Source: Phycisphaeraceae bacterium | GTDB taxonomy: Bacteria > Planctomycetota > Phycisphaerae > Phycisphaerales > Phycisphaeraceae | DNA: 64,000 nt | Assembly (NCBI GenBank): GCA_028284155.1 | Contig: JANQSF010000010.1 | Location: 62,001-126,000, forward strand | Reading direction: 5' to 3' | Shown: positions 50,720 through 59,696 of the stretch, one piece after another | Layout of the letters: each line of letters begins with the position of its first letter | Position numbering within the stretch: the stretch's first letter is position 1 | Translations under genes and position numbers: made by a program | The notes under the pieces: model-generated | The model's input: only the letters and a program-made list of their open reading frames with translations | Database searches by the model: none | What the model was told of the DNA's origin: nothing

Positions 50720-53101
50720 ATGACGCCTCGCGCGATCAGTACGACCCCCCAGGCCTCCCAGGCCGCGTCGTCGCCTCCTGTGGAATGCGACTCATCGCTG
50801 CCGTATGCGCTGGCGAGCCTCGATCCTGAGCAGGCTCGCGACCTGATTGCGCGTCAGGCCGACGGTCTCTCGCCCCGTGATCTTCGCTTCGCGGCCGACG
50901 CCTGCCTCGCACGTCGTTGGTGGAAGCTGGCGATCGGCCTGTTGACGCGCGTGCCGGATGACGAAGCCGACCTGATGTTGCAACTCAAGCTTCGGCTGGC
51001 TCGAAACCTGGAGGCGATGCGCATCGCCCGGCCGACTGTCCACGACACGCTGACCGGTTCGACCATCCCGTTGGCCGACGCCACCGCGCGTGTCCGTTAC
51101 CGCGTGATGGAATGCCCGTCAGGCCTGATGACCTTGGCCGACTGTGCCAACCCCAATCAGCCGATGGTCCTCTCACCCGCGGGCGACCCGGCCCACGGCC
51201 TGCGACAGGTCGTGGGGAGCCTGAGCGCAGCGATGAAGAGCGGTTCGGCCTTGGGCCTGTGCGGCCTCGGCGACGGATACCTGCTCAGCCACCTTTCCCG
51301 CAACCCGCCCGACCTGTTCATGGACCAGCAGCAGGTCGTTCATGTAATCGAGCCCGACCCGCATCTGCTGGTCATGTGCTTTGCATTGCACGACTACACC
51401 GGCCCGAGCGGGCCGATCGCCGACGAGAGGTTCCGCTGGTACGTCGGCCCGGGTTGGTCGTCGGACTATCGCGCCGCCGTCTTCGCCGACACGATGCTTC
51501 CGCCGCCGGTCACCTGCGTTCAGGTCGGTCCGACCGCCAGTGCGATCAAGTCGGTAATCGACCGCGTGACCGTTGAGTACGACCAACTCTGCGAGCGGCT
51601 CCGCCTGAAGGTCCGCACACGCGACGCCTCCCGCTCAACTGACGAGTTGATCGACCTGTTCAGCGACGACCCGCCGCGTCGGCCGCGCGTTTTGCTGTTG
51701 ACCAGCCGGTTCACCACCGTCCTGCAGTACGCGACACGTGACGCGGCCGCGGCGTTCACGCAGCTCGGTTGGGACACGCACACCATCATCGAGCCTTCCC
51801 CCCGCCATCGGCCGATGCACCTGGCCATGCTCGAACAGCTCGACGCGTTCGACCCCGACGTCGTGTTCATGATCGACCACTTACGTCGCGAGCAGGGCCA
51901 ACTCCTGCCGCCGAACATCCCCGTCATCACGTGGGTGCAGGACCACCTGCCCAACCTGACCAGCCGTGAAGCCGCCGCGAGCATCACGCCGCGCGACTTC
52001 ATCCTCACCTTCGCTTCGCCCCTGTTCATCGACCAGCACGGCTACCCGCCGACGCAGTGCATCGACGTGCCGATGATGTGGACGAGCGCACTCAAGCGGC
52101 GCGACGAAGATACGTCGCAAACAGGCGACGACCTGGTTTATGTCTCGAATGTCAGCGGCGTGCCGAGCGAGTTGGCTGCGCGGATTGTCGACGACGCCGC
52201 AGGCTCAACGGCCGACCTGACTCGAGTGTGTGTTGAATGTCTGCTTGCGCTGTACGAGGCCGGCGACGCCGTTCCAACGCTGCACGACCTGCGCGCGCTG
52301 GTTGGTAAATGTGACGCATCAAATCTCAATGCGCAATCGGTTGAAGATGTCGTGCAACGGCTCTGGAACCCGCTCAACATCGCGTTGTATCGGCAGCAGG
52401 CATTGGGCTGGGTGGCCGAGTCGGCTGATGCACTAGGGCTATCGCTGGCATTGTTTGGTCAAGGGTGGGAGAACAATCCGAGATTCGCGGCGTTCGCGCG
52501 CGGGCCGGTCGAGCACGGCAAGGCGTTACAGGGCGTGACACGGCTGGCGAAGGTCAGCCTCGTGCTCGAGCCGTACCCGTGTTTTGTGCACCACCGCATG
52601 CTTGACGGGCTTGCGGCCGGCGGTTTCATGCTTGTGCGTGACCATCCGGCAAACAGGTTGCTACAGCGCTTGGCCAACAAATTGGACGACGACCGCTTGT
52701 GTGACGTGCAGTCGCGGGACGACGCGCTCCGCGCCGTCGCGGACGATCAGCGTGACGCGCTGGAGGCGCTGATTGACGAAGCGGCGGGCCTTGACTTCAG
52801 CAACGCCGCGGACCCCGTCCGACAGGTGCGCTGCTGGCAGCGGGCCGGCGCAATCGTCGCTCAGTCGCAGGCCTTGCCGCGCCTCGATGAGGTGACCTTT
52901 GCCGGCCCGGCCCAATGCCGAGCGCGGATCGAATCGCTCATCAACAACCCCGCGGCGCGACGCACGATCTGCGACGCGCAGTGGGCAAACGTCAAAGACC
53001 GACTGACCTTCAATGCGGGCTTGCGACGGGTCGTTTCGCAGATGCGTGAACGACTTGCAGCCGAGGCCGGGTCGGTCGAGCAGGATCGGTCGGCTGCGTA
53101 G
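50720..53101 (+). CDS. CgeB-like glycosyltransferase-family protein
   Basis: 793 residues. Residues 1-300 are a less conserved helical/alpha-beta part (SLGLCGLGDGYLLSHLS-type loop ALGLCGLGDGYLLSHLSRNP). Residues about 315-690 resemble the CgeB/spore-maturation glycosyltransferase family: RVLLLTSRFTTVLQYATRDA, FDPDVVFMIDHLRREQG, VITWVQDHLPNL and, in the GT-B donor region, VSLVLEPYPCFVHHRMLDGL then AAGGFMLVRDHPAN. The helical C-terminus (NVKDRLTFNAGLRRVVSQM) matches the family end. First gene of the plus-strand cluster, so probably the transferase for the sugar made downstream. Donor and acceptor unknown. Confidence 0.78.
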   Translation: MTPRAISTTPQASQAASSPPVECDSSLPYALASLDPEQARDLIARQADGLSPRDLRFAADACLARRWWKLAIGLLTRVPDDEADLMLQLKLRLARNLEAMRIARPTVHDTLTGSTIPLADATARVRYRVMECPSGLMTLADCANPNQPMVLSPAGDPAHGLRQVVGSLSAAMKSGSALGLCGLGDGYLLSHLSRNPPDLFMDQQQVVHVIEPDPHLLVMCFALHDYTGPSGPIADERFRWYVGPGWSSDYRAAVFADTMLPPPVTCVQVGPTASAIKSVIDRVTVEYDQLCERLRLKVRTRDASRSTDELIDLFSDDPPRRPRVLLLTSRFTTVLQYATRDAAAAFTQLGWDTHTIIEPSPRHRPMHLAMLEQLDAFDPDVVFMIDHLRREQGQLLPPNIPVITWVQDHLPNLTSREAAASITPRDFILTFASPLFIDQHGYPPTQCIDVPMMWTSALKRRDEDTSQTGDDLVYVSNVSGVPSELAARIVDDAAGSTADLTRVCVECLLALYEAGDAVPTLHDLRALVGKCDASNLNAQSVEDVVQRLWNPLNIALYRQQALGWVAESADALGLSLALFGQGWENNPRFAAFARGPVEHGKALQGVTRLAKVSLVLEPYPCFVHHRMLDGLAAGGFMLVRDHPANRLLQRLANKLDDDRLCDVQSRDDALRAVADDQRDALEALIDEAAGLDFSNAADPVRQVRCWQRAGAIVAQSQALPRLDEVTFAGPAQCRARIESLINNPAARRTICDAQWANVKDRLTFNAGLRRVVSQMRERLAAEAGSVEQDRSAA

Positions 53102-53140
53102 TCAGCGGACCCACAACGTGGGGGCCAACCACACCGCGAC

Positions 53141-54835
53141 GTGCAGCCGCGCACGTCGCACGTTGCCGTATGGAGCACCCGCGTGAGCCGCGCGTCGCAA
53201 CTGGTCAAACCGCTCAAGCCTTTGACGCCCAGCGCGCCGGTCGCCGTATCGACGCCGCCGGCACGCACGGGGCCGCCGCAAGGTCAGGGCAAGATCCACT
53301 CGTTGGCCGAATTGGCTGAACGCCTGCCGCCCATGCGCACCGGCAAGACCGTCGTTCACTGTCACGGCGTGTTCGACCTGCTGCATATCGGCCATATCCG
53401 CCACCTCGAAGAAGCCCGGTCGATGGGCGACCTGCTGGTGGTGACGGTCACGCCCGACCGATTCGTCAACAAAGGCCCCGGCCGACCCGCGTTCGGCGAA
53501 CGGCTGCGAGCCGAGGCGCTGGCCGCGCTGAACTGTGTCGACTACGTGGCGATCAACACCGCGTCCAAGGGCGACGTGCCGATCAGAGCACTGCGGCCCG
53601 ATCTATACGTCAAAGGGCCGGATTATAAAGACGCGCAGCGCGACCAGACCGGCGGTATCTCGATCGAGCGCGAGGCTGTCGAGTCGGTCGGCGGCAGACT
53701 AGTCATCACCGAAGACGTCTCATTCAGTTCATCAACACTAATCAACCGTTATCTCGACCACCTTTCGGACGACGTGCGCCGGTACACCGCCGCGTTCGCC
53801 GAGCGTTTCACCATCGACGACGTGCTCGGCAGCCTCGAGGCCGCGCGGGCGCAGCGCGTGTTGATCGTTGGCGAGGCGATCATCGACGAGTACCAGTACT
53901 GCGAGGCGATCGGCAAGTCGTCGAAAGAGCCGACGCTGGCTGTCAAGCAACGCGAAGTCGAGCGTTTCGCCGGCGGGGCGGTTGCTGTAGCAAACCACGC
54001 CGCTCAGTTCTGCGACCACGTTGGCCTGTTGACCGTGCTGGGCGAACGCAAGCCCACCGGCGACTCGGTGGTCGCGACCGACCCCGACCGCGACGCGGCG
54101 TTTGTCCGCGACAGCCTCGACCCGCGCGTGGACGCGACGTTCATTCGTCGGCCGGACGCGCCGACGATCGTGAAGCGGCGATACGTTGACAGCTACTTTT
54201 TTCACAAGCTGTTCGAGGTCTATCAGATCGAAGACTCGCCGATGGTCGGCCCGGCCCGCGATGCGCTTTGTCACACGCTGGACACGACGTTGGCCGACTA
54301 CGACGCCGTGATCGTCCTCGACTTCGGCCACGGCATGATTGGGCGTGAGGCTGTCACGTTGTTGTGCGACAAGTCGCCTTGGCTGGCGGTCAACGCGCAG
54401 TCGAACGCGGGCAATCTTGGCTACCACACGGTCAGCAAGTACCCGCGGGCCGACTACGTCTGTGTCGCGGAAAAGGAAATGCGGCTCGAAGCCCGCGACC
54501 GCGGCGGCGACCTGCGCCGCATCATCGAACAGGTCGCCGCTCGACTGAATGCGCGGCATGCGGTCGTGACACGCGGGTCGCATGGGTGTCTGTGCTACGA
54601 ACGCGATGAGGGCTTCAGCGAAGCGCCCGCCCTGGCCGATCAGGTTCGCGACCGCATGGGCGCAGGCGACACGTTCCTGAGCGTGACCGGCCCGCTGCTC
54701 GCGGCCGGCGCGCCGATGCCCATCACTGCGCTCGTCGGCAACGCGGCGGGGGCGCAGGCCGTCGCGACCGTCGGCCACCGAACGTCACTGGACCGTGTCG
54801 GTTTGATCCGGCATTTGGAGTGTTTGCTTAAGTAA
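53141..54835 (+). CDS. HldE-like bifunctional enzyme with reversed domain order
   Basis: 564 residues. Residues about 70-205 are a nucleotidyltransferase: VHCHGVFDLLHIGHIRHLEE (GxFDxxHxGH), GPDYKDAQRDQTGGIS and SFSSSTLINRYL. Residues about 235-564 are a PfkB/ribokinase sugar kinase: VLIVGEAIIDEYQYC, FAGGAVAVANHAAQFCDHVG, VVLDFGHGMIG-type IVLDFGHGMIGREAV and DRMGAGDTFLSVTGPL (GAGD catalytic, about residue 510). In E. coli HldE the kinase is N-terminal and the adenylyltransferase C-terminal; here the order is swapped. Likely makes an NDP-sugar (heptose-type by analogy). Start GTG 53141; a GTG at 53183 is an alternative. Confidence 0.8.
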   Translation: MQPRTSHVAVWSTRVSRASQLVKPLKPLTPSAPVAVSTPPARTGPPQGQGKIHSLAELAERLPPMRTGKTVVHCHGVFDLLHIGHIRHLEEARSMGDLLVVTVTPDRFVNKGPGRPAFGERLRAEALAALNCVDYVAINTASKGDVPIRALRPDLYVKGPDYKDAQRDQTGGISIEREAVESVGGRLVITEDVSFSSSTLINRYLDHLSDDVRRYTAAFAERFTIDDVLGSLEAARAQRVLIVGEAIIDEYQYCEAIGKSSKEPTLAVKQREVERFAGGAVAVANHAAQFCDHVGLLTVLGERKPTGDSVVATDPDRDAAFVRDSLDPRVDATFIRRPDAPTIVKRRYVDSYFFHKLFEVYQIEDSPMVGPARDALCHTLDTTLADYDAVIVLDFGHGMIGREAVTLLCDKSPWLAVNAQSNAGNLGYHTVSKYPRADYVCVAEKEMRLEARDRGGDLRRIIEQVAARLNARHAVVTRGSHGCLCYERDEGFSEAPALADQVRDRMGAGDTFLSVTGPLLAAGAPMPITALVGNAAGAQAVATVGHRTSLDRVGLIRHLECLLK

Positions 54836-54864
54836 TTCATTCAGCCAATCACGGGAAGGCGGCG

Positions 54865-55896
54865 ATGCATCCATCGATACAACAAGTACTCGTCACCGGC
54901 GGCGCCGGCTACGTCGGCTCGGTCCTCGTGCCCAAGCTCCTGGCCGATGGCCGGCACGTGCGCGTCATCGACTGGTATCTCTTTCATCACGACCCGCTCG
55001 CCGACTACGTCAACGACCCACGCCTCGAGCAAGTGCGCGGCGACATCCGTGACGAGGTCGCGTTGCGACGTGCGTTGCAGGGTTGTGACGCGGTGATTCA
55101 CCTCGCTTGCGTCGCTAACGACCCGTGCTTTGAACTCGACCCGCAGTTGAGCAGGTCGATCAACTTCGACGCGTTCGAGCCCCTCGTTCGGCTGGCCAAG
55201 GAGGCGGGCGTTAAGCGTTTTATCTACGCTTCGACGTCGAGTGTCTATGGCGTCAGCGACGAGCCGGAGGTCACAGAAGACCACCCGCTCGTGCCGATCA
55301 CGGATTACAACCGGTTCAAGGGCATGTGTGAGCCGGTGTTGTTTGATCACACGTCGTCGGATTTCGTCGGCACGGTCATTCGCCCGGCCACGGTCTGCGG
55401 CATCTCGCCGCGGCAACGGCTTGACCTGACGGTGAACATCCTCACGACGCACGCCGTCGAGCGCGGCCGAATCACCGTGTTTGGCGGGTCTCAGCAGCGG
55501 CCGAACATCCACATCGACGACATCACCGACCTCTATGCGAGGCTCTTGCGTGAGCCGGCCGACCGCGTCGCCGACCGCACATGGAACGCGGGTTACCAGA
55601 ACATGCGCGTTGATGAGATCGCGCAACTCGTCCGACGGGTGGTGCTCGAGGCGTGTCCCGACGTGAACGACATCGCCATCGACACGACGCCGAGCGACGA
55701 CCTGCGCTCTTATCACATCTCGTCGAAGCGGATTGAACGTGATCTTGGTTTTCGGCCGAGGCACACGATTGAAGACGCCGTACGCGAAGTGACGGGTGCG
55801 CTGCTGGCCGGTGACCTGCCGGGGGCATTGGAAGACCCGCGTTACTACAACGTCAAGACGATGAAGGCGCAGTTGGCGTCGTTGCTTGCGGCGTGA
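54865..55896 (+). CDS. NAD-dependent epimerase/dehydratase (extended SDR)
   Basis: 343 residues. Cofactor loop VLVTGGAGYVGSVLVPKLL, Asp in RVIDWYLF, catalytic ASTSSVYGVSDEPEVTED and YNRFKGMCEPVLF (YxxxK), RPATVCGISPRQRLDLTVNI. Similar enzymes in glycan clusters epimerise or dehydrate NDP-sugars. It is 29 nt after the HldE-like gene and 19 nt before the transketolase N-subunit, in the same operon. Product cannot be determined from sequence. Confidence 0.88.
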   Translation: MHPSIQQVLVTGGAGYVGSVLVPKLLADGRHVRVIDWYLFHHDPLADYVNDPRLEQVRGDIRDEVALRRALQGCDAVIHLACVANDPCFELDPQLSRSINFDAFEPLVRLAKEAGVKRFIYASTSSVYGVSDEPEVTEDHPLVPITDYNRFKGMCEPVLFDHTSSDFVGTVIRPATVCGISPRQRLDLTVNILTTHAVERGRITVFGGSQQRPNIHIDDITDLYARLLREPADRVADRTWNAGYQNMRVDEIAQLVRRVVLEACPDVNDIAIDTTPSDDLRSYHISSKRIERDLGFRPRHTIEDAVREVTGALLAGDLPGALEDPRYYNVKTMKAQLASLLAA

Positions 55897-55915
55897 TTAG
55901 CGAACGGTGGACGCA

Positions 55916-56743
55916 ATGAATGCCTCTCATGCGCAACACGACCTGCAAGATATCGCCCGTCGGATTCGGCGGCGCGTGGTGCGCATGTCGCACGACGGCC
56001 GAGCGCCGCATCTTGGGTCGTCACTGTCGTGCATCGACATCCTCGTCGCCGCGTATTGGGGCGCATTGCGGATCGACCCGGCGCGACCTGACGATCCGGA
56101 TCGAGACCGATTCATCCTGAGTAAGGGGCACGCGGCGGCGGCCTGGTACGCGACACTCGCACAGCGCGGCTGCTTTCCCGACGCGCTGCTCGACACATAC
56201 AACCAGCCGGGCGGGGCGTTGCCGGAACAGCCGTCGCCGAATTGCGCGCCGGGGATCGAAGCCGCGACAGGCTCGCTGGGTCACGGCCTGTCGCTCGGAT
56301 TGGGCATGGCGCTGGCGGCGCGGATGCGGCGGCAGCCGTCTCGCGTCTTTGTATTGCTCAGCGACGGCGAATGCAACGAGGGCAGTGTTTGGGAGGCGGC
56401 GATGCTCGCGTTAGCGCAGCGGGTCGGCCGACTGTGCGCGGTCGTTGACTACAACAAGTGGCAGGCGACGGGACGGAGCAACGAGGTGATGGCGCTTGAC
56501 CCGCTGGCTGACAAGTGGCGGGCGTTCGGCTGGTCGGTCTGTGAGGTCGACGGGCACGATGTAGACGTGTTGGTCGACGCGATGAAGGCGGTTGGCGAGC
56601 ACGGCGAGCAGCCGAGTGTGATTGTCGCGCACACTGTCAAAGGTAAGGGTGTGTCGTTCATGGAAGACGACAACAACTGGCACTACCGCGTGCCGGACGA
56701 CGCGGAACTGGCCGCGTCGTTGACAGAGTTGACTCCGACGTAG
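55916..56743 (+). CDS. Transketolase, N-terminal (ThDP-binding) subunit
   Basis: 275 residues: half of a split transketolase, carrying the thiamine diphosphate/Mg site. RAPHLGSSLSCIDILVAAYW, DRFILSKGHAAAAWYATLA, ATGSLGHGLSLGLGMALAA, FVLLSDGECNEGSVWEAA (GDGE-x-N type ThDP motif) and VVDYNKWQATGRSNEV. It moves two-carbon ketol units. The start ATG 55916 (MNASHAQHDL) follows GGTGG by 7 nt; a GTG at 55907 is possible. Its stop TAG lies inside the GTAG foot of a REP pair. The second half follows at 56922. Housekeeping transketolases are usually single chains, so this is a cluster-specific enzyme. Confidence 0.9.
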   Translation: MNASHAQHDLQDIARRIRRRVVRMSHDGRAPHLGSSLSCIDILVAAYWGALRIDPARPDDPDRDRFILSKGHAAAAWYATLAQRGCFPDALLDTYNQPGGALPEQPSPNCAPGIEAATGSLGHGLSLGLGMALAARMRRQPSRVFVLLSDGECNEGSVWEAAMLALAQRVGRLCAVVDYNKWQATGRSNEVMALDPLADKWRAFGWSVCEVDGHDVDVLVDAMKAVGEHGEQPSVIVAHTVKGKGVSFMEDDNNWHYRVPDDAELAASLTELTPT

Positions 56744-56811
56744 GGTGGGCATTGCCCACCAAGGAGTACGGTGACGCAACGACAAGCGATGGTGGGCAGT
56801 GCCCACCCTAC
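56740..56811. repeat. Paired inverted REP (BIME-like), GTAG foot
   Basis: 22-nt arms 56740-56761 and 56790-56811, 21 of 22 matching, spacer 28 nt. Outer ends GTAGGGTGGGC; each arm is a hairpin (GGTGGGC-ATT-GCCCACC on the left). The left GTAG contains the transketolase N-subunit stop codon. Confidence 0.85.
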
Positions 56812-56858
56812 GACAAGACAAGCCACATGCTCACAAGCGCCACGACACACGACTCCTC

Positions 56859-56885
56859 ATCCGCGCTATCCGCGTAATCCGCGGT
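56859..56885. repeat. Nonamer tandem array, three units
   Basis: ATCCGCGCT, ATCCGCGTA, ATCCGCGGT, period 9, in the gap between the two transketolase genes, 48 nt downstream of the REP pair and 36 nt before the ATG at 56922. Confidence 0.75.
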
Positions 56886-56921
56886 CCATTCCTTTTCCCC
56901 TTCCGGCCCGCCACAAGCCCT

Positions 56922-57884
56922 ATGCGTAACGCCTTCGCCGACGAGATCACGCAGCTAGCCGCACGCGACCCGCGCGTCGTGCTGTTGTCCGGCGACATCG
57001 GCAATAGGTTGTTCAACCCCTTCAAGGAGTCGTTCGGCGACCGTTTCATCAATTGTGGCATCGCCGAGCAGAACATGGTCAGCGTCGCCGCCGGCTTGGC
57101 GATGGGCGGGATGCGGCCGGTGGTCTATACGATCGCGCCGTTCGTGACCGCGCGATGTCTTGAGCAGATCCGGATCGACTTGGGGTATCACCGTCAGCCG
57201 GTCGTGGTCGTCGGCGTCGGCGCGGGGTTGAGTTACGCGAACCTGGGCGCGACGCACGAGACGCTGGACGACCTGGCGATGCTGCGCGCGATCCCGGGCT
57301 TGACGATCGTTTGCCCGGGTGACGCGATGGAAGTCCGCGGGTTGCTGCGCGCGTCGCTGGCGCACGACGGGCCGGTCTATTTGCGACTGGGCAAGAAGGG
57401 CGAGCCCGTCGTGCATGAAAGCGTGCCAGACATCGCCATCATTCGGGCGCTCGACGTGCGCCGGGGCGACGATGTCTGCCTGTTGAGTGTTGGAAACGTC
57501 CTGCCGATCGTCGTGCAGGCGACCGACCTGCTGGTTGAACGCGGCATCTCGCCGCGCGTCGTGAGTCTGCACACCGTCAAGCCGTTGGACGAAGCGATAT
57601 TGCGCGACGTGTTTGCACAGCATGTCGTGGTTGCGACGGTCGAGGAACACAGCGTCGTCGGCGGTGCGGGCGGCGCGGTGGCTGAGTGGCTGATTGATCA
57701 GCCGACGCCGGCATCGGCGCGGCTGTTGCGCATCGGTTGTGACGACCGATACCTGTGTGAGGCGGGCGGTCAATCGCACGCGCGTGAACGGTATGGACTG
57801 ACGCCGGCGTCGATCGCTCAGCGGGTCGAAGCCGCATACCGACACGCACGCCCTTTGACCATGACGGAGTGGGTCGCATCATGA
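56922..57884 (+). CDS. Transketolase, C-terminal subunit
   Basis: 320 residues, the pyrimidine-binding and C-terminal domains of a split transketolase. RVVLLSGDIGNRLFNPFKES, FINCGIAEQNMVSVAAGLAM (catalytic Glu), YTIAPFVTARCLEQIRIDLG, GVGAGLSYANLGATHETLDD and VVATVEEHSVVGGAGGAVAE. The start MRNAFADEITQLAA (56922) is chosen because upstream sequence is repeat-rich intergenic DNA. Follows the N-subunit after a 178-nt gap holding a REP pair and a nonamer array, and overlaps the dehydrogenase gene by 4 nt. Confidence 0.9.
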   Translation: MRNAFADEITQLAARDPRVVLLSGDIGNRLFNPFKESFGDRFINCGIAEQNMVSVAAGLAMGGMRPVVYTIAPFVTARCLEQIRIDLGYHRQPVVVVGVGAGLSYANLGATHETLDDLAMLRAIPGLTIVCPGDAMEVRGLLRASLAHDGPVYLRLGKKGEPVVHESVPDIAIIRALDVRRGDDVCLLSVGNVLPIVVQATDLLVERGISPRVVSLHTVKPLDEAILRDVFAQHVVVATVEEHSVVGGAGGAVAEWLIDQPTPASARLLRIGCDDRYLCEAGGQSHARERYGLTPASIAQRVEAAYRHARPLTMTEWVAS

Positions 57885-58966
57885 AAACGGTTGCCGCGGT
57901 GCTGGTCGAACTCGGTCGGCCGCTTGAGTTGTGTGAACTGGAACTGCCGACGCTTCGGCCTGGGCAGGTGCTGGTCGAAATCGCGTACTCCGGTGTTTGC
58001 CACACGCAGGTGCTTGAAGCACGCGGTCGGCGCGGGCCGGACGATTACGTGCCGCACTGCCTCGGCCATGAGGGCAGCGGTGTCGTGCGTGATATCGGGA
58101 CGGATGTGACGCGTGTTCAGCCGGGCGACCGGGTGATCCTGTCGTGGATCAAGGGCGGCGGGCTGGACGTGCCGGGCACGGTTTACGAAGGGCCGAGTGG
58201 CAGGGTGAACGCGGGCGGCGTGACGACGTTTCAGACGTTTAGCGTGGTCAGCGAGAACCGGTTGACACGGTTGCCCGACGGCGTGCCGATGCGCGAGGCG
58301 GCATTATTGGGTTGCGCTGCGCCGACGGGTATCGGTGCGGTATGGCACGCGGGTAACGTGCGGCGCGGACAGACCGTCGCGGTGTTCGGCGTTGGCGGTG
58401 TCGGCTTGTGCGCCGTCGCGGCCGCTGCGGAGCGCGGCGCTGAACACATAGTCGCGATCGATCGCCGAGCCGATCGACTGAATTGTGCGACGCAACTGGG
58501 CGCGACCGACACCATTAACGTCGATGACGACGACGCATTCGAACGCCTCAAAGCGTGTGCACCCGGTGGATTCGACGCCGCCATCGAGGCGACCGGTCGG
58601 CCGAGCGTCATGCGGCAGGCCCTGGAGTGCGTTCGGCCACGCGGCGGTCGGGCCGTGGTCATCGGCAACGCGCCGCACGGTGAGTCGTTGTCGATCGACC
58701 CGCAACAGCTCAACCAGGGCAAGCAACTGCTCGGCACGTGGGGCGGCGACAGCGAACCGGACCGCGACTATGCCGGCTATGCGTCGCTGATCGCAATAGG
58801 CCGACTCGACCTGTCGCCGCTCGTCGGTGCGACGTACACACTGGACCAGATTAATCAAGCGTTGGACGACCTGGAATCAGGCCGAGTGGTTCGACCGATG
58901 GTTGAGGTGAATGCAATTGGTTCTTGCGACAGGCAAATCGTCGAATCGAGTGCCCAGGTCGCATGA
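57881..58966 (+). CDS. Medium-chain dehydrogenase lacking the structural zinc site
   Basis: 361 residues of the zinc-type alcohol dehydrogenase superfamily. Catalytic zinc residues look present: YSGVCHTQVLEARG (Cys) and PHCLGHEGSGVV (His-Glu). NAD-binding GVGGVGLCAVAAAAERGAEH and VAIDRRADR. The four-cysteine structural-zinc lobe usually seen after VILSW is replaced by IKGGGLDVPGTVYEGPSGRV, with no Cys. The family resembles nucleotide- or sugar-oxidising members in glycan clusters. Overlaps the transketolase gene by 4 nt (ATGA). Substrate unknown. Confidence 0.85.
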   Translation: MKTVAAVLVELGRPLELCELELPTLRPGQVLVEIAYSGVCHTQVLEARGRRGPDDYVPHCLGHEGSGVVRDIGTDVTRVQPGDRVILSWIKGGGLDVPGTVYEGPSGRVNAGGVTTFQTFSVVSENRLTRLPDGVPMREAALLGCAAPTGIGAVWHAGNVRRGQTVAVFGVGGVGLCAVAAAAERGAEHIVAIDRRADRLNCATQLGATDTINVDDDDAFERLKACAPGGFDAAIEATGRPSVMRQALECVRPRGGRAVVIGNAPHGESLSIDPQQLNQGKQLLGTWGGDSEPDRDYAGYASLIAIGRLDLSPLVGATYTLDQINQALDDLESGRVVRPMVEVNAIGSCDRQIVESSAQVA

Positions 58967-59075
58967 TTCAGCCGCAGGTCAATGCGGATGCACGCGAACA
59001 GACATGACTCGCTAACTCGTAGTTTGTGCGAGTCCACATGTTCCCACGAAGTGGTGAGCCGTCAGAGGTTTAGAC

Positions 59076-59696
59076 ATGCGAATCGGTATCGACCTTGACA
59101 ACACGATCGTCTGCTACGACGGCCTGTTCCACGACGAGGCGGTCGCGCGTGGCTGGATCGAACGTACCGTCTCGACCGACAAGGAGTCGGTTCGCCGCGC
59201 GTTCTGCGATGCAGACCGAGAAGATCGATGGACGGCGATACAGGGCGAGGTGTATGGCCGACGTATCCGCGATGCCAAGCCGTTTCCCGGTGTGCGCGAC
59301 GCGATGGTCGCCTGGCGGTCGGCGGGTCACGACCTGTTCATCGTCAGTCATAAGACCCGTCGGCCTTACGCCGGTCCGCCTTACGACCTGCACGAGGCGG
59401 CGCGCGATTGGTTGACGGCTAACCGTATCCTCGCCGACGAGGCCGTCGGTTTGACCGATGATCGGGTATGGCTTGAGTTGGCCCGCGAGGCGAAACTCAG
59501 CCGAATCGGAGCGTTGGGCTGCGATGTCTTCATCGACGACCTGCCAAGGTTCCTGGCAGACCCGGCGTTCCCGAACGAGGTTCGACCTGTCCTGTTCGAC
59601 CCGACCGACCGTCACGACGACGGTTCATTCGCGTACCGTACGACGTCGTGGGCGGGCCTGCGGGAATGGGTTCTTCACGAAACGGTGTTGCATTGA
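59076..59696 (+). CDS. HAD-like phosphatase
   Basis: 206 residues. HAD motif I IGIDLDNTIVCYDG (DxDxT), motif II-like LFIVSHKTRRPY (Ser), Lys/Arg region LAREAKLSRIG and motif IV DVFIDDLPRFL (DD). The cap appears small. Probably removes phosphate from a sugar phosphate or is a cytidylyltransferase-linked phosphatase; the GmhB zinc loop is not seen. Starts 109 nt after the dehydrogenase gene; stop overlaps the next gene (TGATG). Confidence 0.82.
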   Translation: MRIGIDLDNTIVCYDGLFHDEAVARGWIERTVSTDKESVRRAFCDADREDRWTAIQGEVYGRRIRDAKPFPGVRDAMVAWRSAGHDLFIVSHKTRRPYAGPPYDLHEAARDWLTANRILADEAVGLTDDRVWLELAREAKLSRIGALGCDVFIDDLPRFLADPAFPNEVRPVLFDPTDRHDDGSFAYRTTSWAGLREWVLHETVLH

